NCBI GenBank assembly: GCA_910585715.1
Contig: CAJUEX010000025.1
Span: 1-44,461 of the forward strand
Direction of reading: 5' to 3'
Source: an uncultured Lachnospiraceae bacterium
Lineage (GTDB): Bacteria > Bacillota > Clostridia > Lachnospirales > Lachnospiraceae
Length of the DNA: 44,461 nt
A model generated the notes under the pieces. The model had not been told where the DNA came from, did no database searches, and was given only the letters and a program-made list of their open reading frames with translations. Position numbers and translations under genes: made by a program. This document shows, in pieces, positions 1-9,174 of this stretch (positions are counted from its first letter, which is position 1; each line of letters begins with the position of its first letter).

Positions 1-74
1 GTCTATTATACCAGATACCGAAACTATCAACAACTTAATTTATGATATACTAGTAAGTATAGGAGGCCCATCGC

Positions 75-1457
75 ATGAAGAAGGCTGATACAAAGAAGAA
101 AAAAGTAAAAGAATTTCAAACACCTTATACTGTTATGAATGCAGTAAAGAAAGGAAATACAATTACAAAGCTCTCTATGCTGATAATGGGCTTTGGCAAT
201 ATTGCACATAAGCAGATTGGAAAAGGGCTTATGTTTCTGGCTTTAGAAATTGGATATCTTTGGTATATGATATCCAGTGGTTTTCATTCTTTGGCAATGT
301 TTCCCTCTTTAGGCTGGAGAGAACAGGAAAAAGTATGGAATGAAAAAAAGATGATTTATGAATACACTGCAGGAGATCAGTCTCAATTGTTGCTTTTATA
401 TGGTGTGGCAACTTTATTCATTACATGTTTGTTTATTGTTGTTTGGAGAGAAGCAGTAAGAAGCGCTTATAAGTCAGAAGTGCTGGCAAAGGAAGGAAAG
501 CACCTGAACACCTTTATAGAAGATTATAAGAGCCTGTTCAACCAAAATCTTTATAAGCTGTTATTAGCTGCTCCACTTATGGGAGTTTTGGGATTTACTA
601 TTTTGCCTTTGGTTTATAATATTTCCATGGCATTTACCAATTACAGTAAGTTAAATGATCACATGGTCTTGTTTGACTGGGTTGGTCTGGACAACTTTAA
701 GAAGATATTGAACTTTGCGGATAGTATTGGTAAACAGTTCTATTCCGTATTGGGCTGGACATTGGTTTGGGCATTTTTTGCAACATTCCTAAATTATATT
801 TTTGGCATGATACTTGCCATTGTAGTTAATAGAAAAGATACGAAAGCAAAAGGTTTTTGGAGGTTTTGTTTTGTGTTATCCATTGCAGTGCCGCAGTTCG
901 TATCCTTGCTGATTATGAGGACTATGTTGCAGCCAACAGGTGTAATTAATACGATGCTGATGAAGTATGGTCTTATTGAGACTGCATTGCCATTTTTGTC
1001 AAAGGCTATGTGGGCAAGGGTGACAGTTATTGTTATTAATCTATGGGTAGGTATTCCTTATACTTTGCTTCAGGTAACGGGTATTTTACAGAATATTCCG
1101 GCAGAGCTTTATGAAGCGGCAAAGATAGACGGAGCCAATGCGGTGCAGGCATTCTTTAAGATTACGTTGCCTTATATGCTGTTTGTTATGACACCGTATC
1201 TGATTACGCAGTTTACAGCAAATATCAACAACTTTAACATTATATTCCTGTTGACAGGAGGAGCTCCTATACCAGTGGAGTCTACGGCAGGAAAAACGGA
1301 CCTTCTTGTTACATGGCTGTATAAACTGACGGTTGAGAAGAACTACTATAATCTGGGTGCAGTTATTGGTATTATGACATTTATTACGCTGGCAATTGTT
1401 GCGTTGTTAACATATCGTAATACTGCATCTTATAAGGATGAGGAGGGATTCATGTAA
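75..1457 (+). CDS. MalF-type sugar ABC transporter permease
   Basis: Inner-membrane permease subunit of a carbohydrate ABC importer, probably for maltodextrins. The 460-residue product has an N-terminal hydrophobic extension of about 150 residues, then the MetI-like permease core. The cytoplasmic EAA loop that contacts the ATPase is clear at residues 347-354 (EAAKIDGA). AGGAGG at 61-66, 8 nt before the ATG, supports this start. Its stop overlaps the next permease start by one base, so the two are translationally coupled. The neighbouring GH13 lipoprotein points to alpha-glucan substrates. The solute-binding protein is expected just left of the window. No ATPase gene is present, so a shared MsmX-type ATPase elsewhere is likely (inference). 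Confidence 0.9.
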   Translation: MKKADTKKKKVKEFQTPYTVMNAVKKGNTITKLSMLIMGFGNIAHKQIGKGLMFLALEIGYLWYMISSGFHSLAMFPSLGWREQEKVWNEKKMIYEYTAGDQSQLLLLYGVATLFITCLFIVVWREAVRSAYKSEVLAKEGKHLNTFIEDYKSLFNQNLYKLLLAAPLMGVLGFTILPLVYNISMAFTNYSKLNDHMVLFDWVGLDNFKKILNFADSIGKQFYSVLGWTLVWAFFATFLNYIFGMILAIVVNRKDTKAKGFWRFCFVLSIAVPQFVSLLIMRTMLQPTGVINTMLMKYGLIETALPFLSKAMWARVTVIVINLWVGIPYTLLQVTGILQNIPAELYEAAKIDGANAVQAFFKITLPYMLFVMTPYLITQFTANINNFNIIFLLTGGAPIPVESTAGKTDLLVTWLYKLTVEKNYYNLGAVIGIMTFITLAIVALLTYRNTASYKDEEGFM

Positions 1458-2338
1458 TGAGTAAGAAAAATAAAACCGAAGAAGCAAGCGTAAAGTCCCG
1501 CAGACTGACTGTAAACATAATTATACATATAATTTTGGCGATTTTGGCATTTATATGGGTATTGCCCATTTTCTGGGTAATACTAACCAGCTTCCGGGCA
1601 GAAAAAGGTTCTTACGTTACGACCTTTTTTCCAAAATCATATACATTAAATAATTATGTGAAGCTATTTACAGACACAAGCGTTTTGAACTTTCCCAAAA
1701 TGTTTACAAACACATTAGTAATTGCAATATTTACATGTATTATCTCCACCATATTTGTTTTAAGTGTATCCTATTGTATGTCAAGGATGAGATTCAAAAT
1801 GAGGAAGCCATATATGAACGTGGCAATGATTTTAGGATTGTTCCCATCCTTTATGTCTATGATTGCAGTTTACTATATTTTAAAAGCATTGAATTTATCA
1901 GAAGGTTCCATGATTCCAATTGCTTTAATTATTGTATTTTCAGCAGGCACTGGTTTGGGATTCTATGTTGCCAAGGGATTTTTTGATACGATTCCAAAGT
2001 CTTTGGATGAGGCGGCAACCATCGATGGGGCTACAAAATGGCAGGTATTTACCAGAATTACCATTCCGCTTAGTAAGCCGATTATTGTATATACTATTTT
2101 GACAGCTTTTATGGCACCATGGATTGACTTTATTTTTGCAAAGGTTATCTGTCGTGCAGAGGCAAAATATTATACAGTTTCCATTGGTTTATGGAGAATG
2201 CTGGAAAAGGAATATATTGACAGCTGGTATACCTGTTTTGCGGCAGGGGCTGTTATAGTATCTGTTCCAATTGCAATTTTATTTATCTTCACTCAGAAAT
2301 TCTATGTAGAAGGTATGAGTGGAGCAGTAAAGGGCTAA
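1457..2338 (+). CDS. MalG-type sugar ABC transporter permease
   Basis: Second permease subunit, partner of the preceding MalF-like protein in one heterodimeric importer channel. The product has 293 residues, the usual MalG size, with about six membrane segments and an EAA loop at residue 185 onward (EAATIDGAT). The ATG shares its first base with the last base of the upstream TAA stop, and AGGAGGG at 1441-1447 lies inside the end of the upstream gene. The amylase start codon follows its stop directly. The three genes therefore form one transcription unit for uptake and breakdown of extracellular alpha-glucans. Confidence 0.9.
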   Translation: MSKKNKTEEASVKSRRLTVNIIIHIILAILAFIWVLPIFWVILTSFRAEKGSYVTTFFPKSYTLNNYVKLFTDTSVLNFPKMFTNTLVIAIFTCIISTIFVLSVSYCMSRMRFKMRKPYMNVAMILGLFPSFMSMIAVYYILKALNLSEGSMIPIALIIVFSAGTGLGFYVAKGFFDTIPKSLDEAATIDGATKWQVFTRITIPLSKPIIVYTILTAFMAPWIDFIFAKVICRAEAKYYTVSIGLWRMLEKEYIDSWYTCFAAGAVIVSVPIAILFIFTQKFYVEGMSGAVKG

Positions 2339-4021
2339 ATGAGGAAATCTATGAAAAAGAAGTTAATAAGTTTTATTCTTGCTCTTCAAATACTGTTTCT
2401 TGCAGGCTGTGGGAATTTTCCCACAGCCTCAAGTATGCAAAGAAAAGTGAATACTCAGGGCATTTCCGATAATTATCGGACCTATTATGAAGTATTCGTC
2501 TATTCTTTTTATGACAGTGACGGAGACGGGACAGGAGACCTGAAGGGTCTTACAAGTAAACTGGATTATATCAATGACGGAGATGATAGCACGGACTCTG
2601 ATTTGGGCTTTTCCGGTATATGGCTTATGCCGATTATGCCATCTACCACTTATCACAAATATGATGTGACAGATTATTATGATATCGATAAGGAATACGG
2701 TACATTAGAGGATTTTCAGGCATTTATGGCAGAATGCGATAAAAGGAATATCAGTGTGATTCTGGATTTGGTCATGAACCATACTTCATCAAAGCATTCA
2801 TGGTTCCTGGAAGCCTGTGAATATTTAAGGGGGCTGGATGGAAAGGAACCGGATGAAAGTGAATGCAAGTACTTTGGTTATTACAATTTTTCAAAGGAAA
2901 AGAAATCAGAGGTTTACTATCCGGTAGAAGGTACGCCATGGTATTATGAAGGAAAGTTCTGGAGTGAAATGCCGGACTTGAATTTAGAAAATGAAGAGGT
3001 AAGGCAGGAATTTAAAGAAATTTGTAAATTCTGGCTGGATATGGGTGTGGCAGGCTTTCGTCTGGATGCGGCAAAGGAGTATGTATCGGATAATGCATCA
3101 GCTAATATAGAGATTCTTTCCTGGTTCAACAGTATGGTGAAAGAGGAAAAGGAAGATGCTTATATTGTAGCGGAAGTATGGACGGATGCAGATACCTATG
3201 CCAAATACTATGAAAGCGGCATAGACAGTGTATTTAATTTCTCTTTTGCAAATAATGAGGGCACAATTGCCAAAACCGTAAAAGGCGGCAATGATTCTTA
3301 TACTGCAAAAACCTATGGAAAAGCAGTGGAAAATTGTAAAGAGCGTTTCGGACAATATAATGAAAATTATATCGATGCTCCTTTTTATACAAATCACGAT
3401 ATGGGAAGGAGCGCAGGATACTATTCCGGCGAGAACAGTGAAAGCCAGACGAAAATAGCGGCTGCCATGAATCTTTTTATGAGCGGCACAGCCTTTGTTT
3501 ATTACGGGGAAGAGCTTGGCATGAAAGGTTCCGGTGAGGATGAGAAGAAACGGGCTCCCATGCTTTGGTCTCTGGATAAAAATGCAGAAGGCATGTGCAA
3601 AGGACCGGAAGGCTCCGATACTGTAAAGATGAAATACGACAGCCTTCAGGAGCAGATGGAAAATAAGGCTTCCATATATCAGTATTATAAAGAGACAATC
3701 AGAATTCGTAACAGTTATCCGGAAATCGTAAAGGGTGATACCAGCCTGGTGGAAGAAATATCAAATGACCGGATATGCGGGCTGTTAAAGTCTTATGAAA
3801 GCCTGGAAGAAGGACAAAAAGAAGCAGAAAAAAAGGAAATATTGCTGGTATTTAATATTTCTGAGAAGGAAATGGAAGTAGATTTATCAAAAATTACTTT
3901 AAATGGAAGAGAAATAAGCAGCAAGTCTTTCAGGGAAAGCCTGCTGACTGGTGAAACAGAAGCGGTATTGGATGGAACAAAATTGTCCATGCCGGCATAT
4001 TCTGTTGCAATATTGGAATAA
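2339..4021 (+). CDS. GH13 alpha-amylase family lipoprotein
   Basis: Cell-surface alpha-glucan hydrolase, 560 residues. The N-terminus is a lipoprotein signal with lipobox LAGC (lipid-bearing Cys at about residue 24). The four GH13 conserved regions are visible: DLVMNH near residue 143, GFRLDAA at 239-245 with nucleophile Asp243, AEVW at 278-281 with acid/base Glu279, and TNHD at 351-354 with transition-state stabiliser Asp354. It therefore looks catalytically intact. It starts immediately after the malG-like stop, so it probably feeds oligosaccharides to that transporter. The exact specificity (alpha-amylase, neopullulanase or alpha-glucosidase) cannot be read from motifs alone. No separate carbohydrate-binding module is apparent. 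Confidence 0.9.
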   Translation: MRKSMKKKLISFILALQILFLAGCGNFPTASSMQRKVNTQGISDNYRTYYEVFVYSFYDSDGDGTGDLKGLTSKLDYINDGDDSTDSDLGFSGIWLMPIMPSTTYHKYDVTDYYDIDKEYGTLEDFQAFMAECDKRNISVILDLVMNHTSSKHSWFLEACEYLRGLDGKEPDESECKYFGYYNFSKEKKSEVYYPVEGTPWYYEGKFWSEMPDLNLENEEVRQEFKEICKFWLDMGVAGFRLDAAKEYVSDNASANIEILSWFNSMVKEEKEDAYIVAEVWTDADTYAKYYESGIDSVFNFSFANNEGTIAKTVKGGNDSYTAKTYGKAVENCKERFGQYNENYIDAPFYTNHDMGRSAGYYSGENSESQTKIAAAMNLFMSGTAFVYYGEELGMKGSGEDEKKRAPMLWSLDKNAEGMCKGPEGSDTVKMKYDSLQEQMENKASIYQYYKETIRIRNSYPEIVKGDTSLVEEISNDRICGLLKSYESLEEGQKEAEKKEILLVFNISEKEMEVDLSKITLNGREISSKSFRESLLTGETEAVLDGTKLSMPAYSVAILE

Positions 4022-4108
4022 AGCATATATCTCCGGGTTACATTATATTTTTAGAAGGTTCTGATGGCTGAGCTGTTACTTTTTATAAATATAGTGATCC
4101 GGAGATTA

Positions 4109-4137
4109 TTGTTTTTTGTGAAATCCCGTGCTATACT
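4109..4137 (+). promoter_or_regulatory. Sigma-A-type promoter of fprA
   Basis: TTGTTT at 4109-4114, a 17-bp spacer and TATACT at 4132-4137, about 38 bp before the chosen fprA start. It separates fprA from the amylase operon; no clear terminator was seen between them. Confidence 0.6.
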
Positions 4138-4174
4138 TGGACAAGAACAGGATTCATTGCAAGGAGGAGCAACA

Positions 4175-5344
4175 ATGACAGACATTACGATTACGGATTC
4201 GATTTTATATGTGGGAGCGGATGATAAGACAATTGACTTATTTGAAAGCCAGTATCTGGTTCCCAATGGGATTTCTTATAATTCTTATTTGATTATGGAT
4301 GAAAAGATTGCGGTAATGGATAGTGTGGATGAAAGAGCAGCCGCAGGGTGGCTTAGGAATCTGGAGAAGTCATTAAACGGCAGGACTCCGGATTATCTGG
4401 TGATTTCCCATATGGAGCCTGATCATGCAGGAAGCATAAGGATATTGGCAGAAAAGTATCCGGCTATACAGTTTGTTGGTAATATGAAGACTTTTCAGAT
4501 GATGGAACAGTTTTTTGAAATTGACATGTCGGACAGAAAGGTTGTTGTAAAAGAAGGGGATACCTTAAATTTAGGAAGCCATACGTTACAGTTTTTTATG
4601 GCGCCCATGGTACATTGGCCGGAGGTTATGGTGGAATATGAACAGAGCGAGAAGGTTCTTTTTTCCGCAGACGGTTTTGGAAAATTCGGCGCTTTGGATA
4701 CGGAAGAGAACTGGGCATGTGAAGCAAGAAGATATTATTTTAATATAGTGGGCAAATACGGCGCACAGGTACAGGCTTTGTTAAAAAAGGCTGCAGCCCT
4801 GGATATTTCCACTATTTGTCCTTTACACGGTCCTGTCTTAAAGGAAAATCTGGAGTATTATATTGACAAATACCAGATTTGGAGCAGTTACGAGCCGGAA
4901 GATGAGGGCATTTTAATTGCATATGCATCCATTCACGGAAATACGAAAAAAGCTGCCGAAAAGCTGGCTGAAATATTGGAGAAAAAGGGCGCCAAAAAGG
5001 TAGTGTTGACAGACCTTGCCAGAGACGATATGGCAGAAGCGGTGGAGGACGCCTTCCGCTATGATAAGCTGGTAGTGGCGGCTGCCACCTATGACGGCGG
5101 AATCTTTCCATGTGGGGAAGAATTCCTGATGCATTTAAAAAGCAAGAATTTTCAAAAACGCACCATTGGATTTATGGAAAACGGTTCCTGGGCGCCCATG
5201 GCAGGAAAGCTTATGAAGGCAATTTGTGAATCCATGAAGGAAATAACCATAATAGAGCCGGTTGTAACCATAAAGTCATCTGTAAAAGCAGATACCATAG
5301 AGGCTATGGAACAGTTTGCAGATGTGCTGTTAGGTGACAGGTAA
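4175..5344 (+). CDS. fprA: Flavodiiron protein (FprA-type O2/NO reductase)
   Basis: Cytoplasmic flavodiiron protein that reduces O2 to water or NO to N2O, protecting an anaerobe from oxidative or nitrosative stress. The 389 residues comprise an N-terminal metallo-beta-lactamase-like diiron domain and a C-terminal flavodoxin. Diiron ligands are visible: H79-x-E81-x-D83-H84, H147, D166 and H218. The FMN phosphate loop is near residues 251-257 (ASIHGNT). The start at 4175 follows AAGGAGGAG at 4161-4169; a longer in-frame ATG at 4064 lies upstream of the promoter and has no ribosome site. The gene is monocistronic, ending at a strong terminator. It lacks a C-terminal rubredoxin domain, so an external electron donor is needed. 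Confidence 0.93.
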   Translation: MTDITITDSILYVGADDKTIDLFESQYLVPNGISYNSYLIMDEKIAVMDSVDERAAAGWLRNLEKSLNGRTPDYLVISHMEPDHAGSIRILAEKYPAIQFVGNMKTFQMMEQFFEIDMSDRKVVVKEGDTLNLGSHTLQFFMAPMVHWPEVMVEYEQSEKVLFSADGFGKFGALDTEENWACEARRYYFNIVGKYGAQVQALLKKAAALDISTICPLHGPVLKENLEYYIDKYQIWSSYEPEDEGILIAYASIHGNTKKAAEKLAEILEKKGAKKVVLTDLARDDMAEAVEDAFRYDKLVVAAATYDGGIFPCGEEFLMHLKSKNFQKRTIGFMENGSWAPMAGKLMKAICESMKEITIIEPVVTIKSSVKADTIEAMEQFADVLLGDR

Positions 5345-5363
5345 TAACGGGCAGTTTTGGGAT

Positions 5364-5440
5364 GTGATAGTTTATCTGGCATATTTTGAAAGAAAGTATA
5401 ATGCGATAGTTTGTCAGGTATATTGTAAAAGAAAGCATAC
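5364..5440 (+). repeat. Two imperfect 39-bp tandem repeats
   Basis: The sequence beginning GATAGTTTATCTGG near 5366 recurs 39 bp later, near 5405, as GATAGTTTGTCAGG, with the similarity continuing to a GAAAG-ATA end in both copies. The second copy runs into the terminator stem. Confidence 0.6.
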
Positions 5441-5471
5441 CAGCCGGAAATTTTGGCTGGTATGCTTTTTT
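5432..5471 (+). terminator. Rho-independent terminator after fprA
   Basis: A 14-bp perfect stem (AAAGCATACCAGCC at 5432-5445 with its complement at 5455-5468) around a 9-nt loop, running into a T tract to about 5470. Confidence 0.9.
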
Positions 5472-5505
5472 ATTGTCCATTTTTTTCCAGTGTCAGCTTT
5501 CCTAT

Positions 5506-5545
5506 ACAGGAATGAGGGATGCCTGTAGCCGGTCCTCATTCCTGT
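5506..5545. other. 12-bp inverted repeat (hairpin) without T tract
   Basis: ACAGGAATGAGG at 5506-5517 is exactly complementary to 5534-5545 with a 16-nt loop. No T tract follows on either strand, so it is not an obvious terminator. It lies between fprA and the sigma-factor operon promoter. Confidence 0.6.
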
Positions 5546-5577
5546 GCGGAAAATAATGAAAATGAAAGGCTATCTTT

Positions 5578-5606
5578 TTGAGAAGCTGAGTTGTTATATA
5601 TATAAG
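5578..5606 (+). promoter_or_regulatory. Predicted promoter of the sigma/ABC operon
   Basis: TTGAGA at 5578-5583, 17-bp spacer, TATAAG at 5601-5606. The expected transcript start, near 5613, is about 40 nt before the GTG start of the sigma gene. Confidence 0.5.
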
Positions 5607-5652
5607 AAAGGAATCCGGTTTTAGAGCATTCAGAATGGGAAAGGAGGATTTT

Positions 5653-6213
5653 GTGGATAAGGATTTTCTACTGATTTTCAAAATGAAGCAGGGAAATGAA
5701 CAGGCATTTGACCAGTTCGTTCGTAAGTATTATGAAGAAATATTAACGTATTGCAGATACCACTGTTTAGATACGGAATATGCGGAAGACCTTACACAGG
5801 AAACCTTCTTGAAATTCTTTACGAATTTGTCCGGATATCAGTACAAAGGGAAAACAAAAAATTACTTATATACCATTGCCGGAAATCTGTGCAAAAATTT
5901 CTATAAGAAGAAAAAGGATATATTGGTGGAAGGAAAAATTCTGGAGGGCAATGCTGTTCCTCATATGGGGGCATTGGATTTAGTTATGGACAGGATTGTC
6001 ATAGAGGAAGCCATGAAAGCGCTTTCAGAGGAGTTTAGGGAGGTGATTATCCTGTATTATTTTCAAGAATGTAAGCTCTCGGAAATTGCAGGTATATTGA
6101 GGATAGGACTGCCCCTTGTAAAATACAGGCTGAGGCAGGGGAAAAAGCAGTTGGAGAAGCTGATAGGAAAGGAGGAACCTTATGAAACTGAAAGAACAGA
6201 TAGAAATGTATAA
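5653..6213 (+). CDS. RNA polymerase ECF-type sigma-70 factor
   Basis: Alternative sigma factor of about 186 residues. Region 2 spans roughly residues 15-80 with the typical AEDLTQETFLKFF helix. Region 4 lies at roughly 120-175 (helix-turn-helix LSEIAGILRIGLPLVKYRLRQG). The GTG at 5653 is preferred because AAGGAGG sits 5 nt upstream at 5641-5647; an ATG at 5635 would place that site inside the gene. The end overlaps the next gene by 32 nt. It is linked to a membrane protein and an ABC exporter, a layout often used for envelope-stress or antimicrobial-peptide responses. The signal it answers to is unknown. Confidence 0.88.
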   Translation: MDKDFLLIFKMKQGNEQAFDQFVRKYYEEILTYCRYHCLDTEYAEDLTQETFLKFFTNLSGYQYKGKTKNYLYTIAGNLCKNFYKKKKDILVEGKILEGNAVPHMGALDLVMDRIVIEEAMKALSEEFREVIILYYFQECKLSEIAGILRIGLPLVKYRLRQGKKQLEKLIGKEEPYETERTDRNV

Positions 6214-6955
6214 GCGACAGGAAACAATCCTGCCAAGAGAGGAAAAGATATTAGATACCATAAAGAAATCAAAAGAAGCTTTTTATAAAAAGGAACAGGA
6301 AAGAATGCTTACCTATATGGAATTTTTGTGGAGCCAGTTTAAGCAGCTGAAAAAAAGGTGGTGGCTGTTTCAAATGCTTCTTTTAGTAACGGCAGGCCTG
6401 CTGCTGCCTTTTATGGAAAGGGAGATGGGAGAGTATTATGTGCAGAGGAGCATAGGGGTTGTAGGCGTGCTGTTTGTTGTGCTTGTTATTCCGGAATTAT
6501 GGAAAAACAGAGACTGCTTCTGTATGGAAATAGAAGCGGCAGCCTATTATACTTTGAAGCAGATTTATGCAGCCCGTCTTTTTTTGTTTGGAATGGTTGA
6601 CGTGCTTTTACTGACTCTGTTTTGCGGCAGCATACAAAAAAGCCTGTACTTTACATTTTGGGAGCTGCTGGTGCAATTTCTGTTTCCAATGGCAGTAACC
6701 GCCTGTATTTGTTTTGGAATGCTGTGCAATAAATATGCGGCAGGTGAAACGGTATCTGTAGCACTTTGTTTTATATGGAGCGGTATATGGTGGTTCATTC
6801 TGTTAAATGAGAAAATCTATGAAGCAATTATAATGCCTCTGTGGCTGTGTCTGTTTGGAATGGCACTTTTGTTATTTGGTTTCTTTATTTATACCATACT
6901 AAAAAATTGTAATCAGGATTGGGAGGTAATGATTAGTGGAATTAAAAATCATTGA
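6182..6955 (+). CDS. Membrane protein of sigma-factor operon, possible anti-sigma or ABC partner
   Basis: Not recognised as a named family. The 257 residues start with a charged, probably cytoplasmic helix of about 55 residues, followed by about six hydrophobic segments (near 59-76, 88-105, 130-150, 155-181 and two more before the C-terminus). AAGGAGG just before the ATG supports the start, which lies inside the end of the sigma gene. Its own end overlaps the ATPase start by 20 nt. The position directly after a sigma gene and the cytoplasmic N-terminal segment suggest it could sequester the sigma factor. Equally, it may be an extra permease-like subunit of the ABC exporter. Both are inferences from context. 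Confidence 0.7.
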   Translation: MKLKEQIEMYKRQETILPREEKILDTIKKSKEAFYKKEQERMLTYMEFLWSQFKQLKKRWWLFQMLLLVTAGLLLPFMEREMGEYYVQRSIGVVGVLFVVLVIPELWKNRDCFCMEIEAAAYYTLKQIYAARLFLFGMVDVLLLTLFCGSIQKSLYFTFWELLVQFLFPMAVTACICFGMLCNKYAAGETVSVALCFIWSGIWWFILLNEKIYEAIIMPLWLCLFGMALLLFGFFIYTILKNCNQDWEVMISGIKNH

Positions 6956-7823
6956 TTTAACAAAAGAATTTGGAAATTTTACTGCAGTAAATCATTTGAA
7001 TATTACCATGAATACCGGTGTATATGGGCTGTTAGGAGTAAACGGCGCAGGAAAGACCACATTGATGCGAATGCTATGTACTCTGCTTCGCCCTACAGAG
7101 GGAAAGATTATCTGTAATGGAAAAGAGATTTTTGCCATGGACGGAGAGTACAGGAAGATACTTGGATATCTGCCTCAGGACTTTGGATTTTATCCGGAGT
7201 TTACAGTAGAGGATTATCTGCTTTATATTGCCTCTATTAAAGGAATCCGGCCTGCAGTTGCAAAGAAAAGAGTAAAGGAACTGCTTGGAAAAGTAGGACT
7301 TGAAAAGGCTGCACATAAAAAAATGAAAAAGCTTTCCGGCGGCATGAAACGGCGTGTGGGAATTGCACAGGCAATGTTAAATAATCCAAAAATTCTGATT
7401 TTGGACGAGCCCACGGCGGGACTGGACCCCAATGAGCGCATCCGTTTCCGGAATTTAATCAGCGAGCTGGCGGAAGAGCGTTTCGTGCTTTTGTCTACCC
7501 ACATTGTTTCCGATGTGGAATATATCGCCAATGAGATTTTACTTATGAAGGACGGGGAAATTGTCCACAGGGGAACAGCCGAAGAGCTGATTGGTTCCGT
7601 AAGGGAACATGTATGGAAGTGCTGTGTGGAAAAAAGGGAAGTGAAACACTTTATGAAACAATACAAGATTTCTAATGTGAAATCTGACGCCCATGGATTG
7701 GAATTAAGAATCCTGTCAAAGGAAAAGCCGGTTCCGAATGCTGTATTGGAGGAGGCAAATCTGGAAGATGTATTTTTATATTATTTTGGAGAAAAGGCTG
7801 GTGAAGACAATGGTGCAATTTGA
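6936..7823 (+). CDS. ABC-2 type exporter ATP-binding protein
   Basis: Cytoplasmic ATPase subunit of an ABC exporter, 295 residues. It shows Walker A GVNGAGKTT at about residues 34-42, a Q-loop (LPQDFGF), the signature LSGGMKRRVG, Walker B LILDEPTAGLDP and the switch His in LSTHIVSD. The C-terminal ~80 residues are the usual divergent tail of bacitracin/lantibiotic-type exporters. GTG start at 6936 with GGAGG at 6922-6926. The permease gene follows with a short overlap, so the two form one transporter. The substrate is not evident. Confidence 0.92.
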   Translation: MELKIIDLTKEFGNFTAVNHLNITMNTGVYGLLGVNGAGKTTLMRMLCTLLRPTEGKIICNGKEIFAMDGEYRKILGYLPQDFGFYPEFTVEDYLLYIASIKGIRPAVAKKRVKELLGKVGLEKAAHKKMKKLSGGMKRRVGIAQAMLNNPKILILDEPTAGLDPNERIRFRNLISELAEERFVLLSTHIVSDVEYIANEILLMKDGEIVHRGTAEELIGSVREHVWKCCVEKREVKHFMKQYKISNVKSDAHGLELRILSKEKPVPNAVLEEANLEDVFLYYFGEKAGEDNGAI

Positions 7824-9021
7824 ATTGAAAAAAATATTTCAAAAAGGGGTGAACCGGATTGTGCTCATCCTGTTGGTGGCAGTTACTCTGGCAGGAAGCT
7901 GTCTGGCAATCCGGGATGTAAGATATTATAAAGAAGACGGTTCCCTGCTCACAGGCATAAAGGCAGCCCGTCAGTTAAAAGAGGAACAAAATAAATGGAA
8001 AGGATATATTACGGAAGATGTTTTAAGGCAGGTGGTGGAGGAAAATAGAGCGGCAAATGACTCTTCAAAGGAGGCTGATGAAGCGTTAGTTAAAAGACAG
8101 GGCTTTGAGGATATCAGAAATATGATAAATATTGGATTTTCAGAAGTGGGAAATTATGATTATTATTTATGCGACAATATTTCACCAGACAAAGCAGCCG
8201 GCTTATATGAAAGGCGGATTTTCAGGATAAATGAAGAAATAAAGGCTTCAGAGGGAAAAACGGGTAACGGTCTTTCAGAAAAAGAAAGGGAGTATCTGCA
8301 AAAGCAATATGAAAGCTTGAAAACCCCTCTCTATTATGAATACGCAGAGGGATGGAAGGCTCTTATGGATTCTCAGTATTTGTCCACCCTTATGACCATT
8401 ACAATTGTGATAATCGGATTTTTCATATCCGGAATTTTCTCAGATGAGTTCCGGTATAAGGCGGATTCCATTTTCTTTTCCGCAAGGCTTGGAAGAAACA
8501 AGGCTATTGGCGCCAAAATGAAAGCCGGCTTTATAACGGTTACGGCTGTTTACTGGTGTACCATGCTGCTTTTTTCCGCTATCATTCTTTTTTTGTTAGG
8601 ATTTGGCGGGGCAGGCCGCATGATACAGACAGGGCGGAATTTCAGCAGTATCTATAACCTTACTTATTTCCGGTTCTGGCTGTTTACTTTACTTGGAGGA
8701 TATATAGGAACGCTGTTTATTTTAATGCTTTCCATGCTGGTAAGCGTTAAGAGCCGTTCCGCAGTAGTTGCCATTACCATTCCTTTTGCATTATCCTGTG
8801 CACCGATGTTCCTGGGACGGATTCCGGCAATGACATATTTGATGAACCTTTTTCCGGATATGCTCCTTCGGATAAACTGGTATGTGGAGGAGTATTTGAT
8901 TTATGAAATAGGAGGTAAGGTATTTCGGGGGTATTCCATTTTGATTCCTCTTTATCTTTTGTTATTTGTTCTTCTGATTCCTGTGTTGTATTTCGGGTAT
9001 AAAAGAGTGGAGGTGAAATAG
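7801..9021 (+). CDS. ABC-2 type exporter permease
   Basis: Membrane subunit paired with the preceding ATPase, about 406 residues. One N-terminal transmembrane helix is followed by a large, charged, probably extracellular segment (roughly residues 40-190), then about five helices, the standard plan of long ABC-2 permeases. The GTG at 7801 is chosen because GGAG at 7788-7791 is 9 nt upstream; an ATG at 7810 is an alternative. Overlap with the ATPase gene supports coupled translation. No terminator is obvious after it; the following 245 bp hold a short repeat and the promoter of the next gene. Confidence 0.82.
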   Translation: MKTMVQFELKKIFQKGVNRIVLILLVAVTLAGSCLAIRDVRYYKEDGSLLTGIKAARQLKEEQNKWKGYITEDVLRQVVEENRAANDSSKEADEALVKRQGFEDIRNMINIGFSEVGNYDYYLCDNISPDKAAGLYERRIFRINEEIKASEGKTGNGLSEKEREYLQKQYESLKTPLYYEYAEGWKALMDSQYLSTLMTITIVIIGFFISGIFSDEFRYKADSIFFSARLGRNKAIGAKMKAGFITVTAVYWCTMLLFSAIILFLLGFGGAGRMIQTGRNFSSIYNLTYFRFWLFTLLGGYIGTLFILMLSMLVSVKSRSAVVAITIPFALSCAPMFLGRIPAMTYLMNLFPDMLLRINWYVEEYLIYEIGGKVFRGYSILIPLYLLLFVLLIPVLYFGYKRVEVK

Positions 9022-9060
9022 ACAGGGGGAAGCTGTTGAATGAACTATTGTATAAGAGGG

Positions 9061-9099
9061 AATAGATAAAGTGTATAGATAAAGTGAATAGATAAGGTC
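9061..9099 (+). repeat. 13-bp tandem repeat, three copies
   Basis: Three adjacent units of the form (A/T)ATAGATAAAGTG at 9061-9073, 9074-9086 and 9087-9099, the last with two changes. Intergenic, between the ABC permease and the response regulator. Confidence 0.75.
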
Positions 9100-9174
9100 A
9101 ATTGGTAAGTTAAAAGGGATAAGTATAAAACAGAGATTGCAACATATAACCTGCAATAGATAAACAAAAAGTAG

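Noticed and set aside
46..51. TATACT as a promoter for the malF-like gene
   Set aside because: No acceptable -35 at 16-18 bp upstream; the gene is probably read from a promoter before the binding-protein gene left of the window.
4064..4174. Longer N-terminus for FprA
   Set aside because: The extra 37 residues do not match the family and their DNA contains the promoter and the ribosome site.
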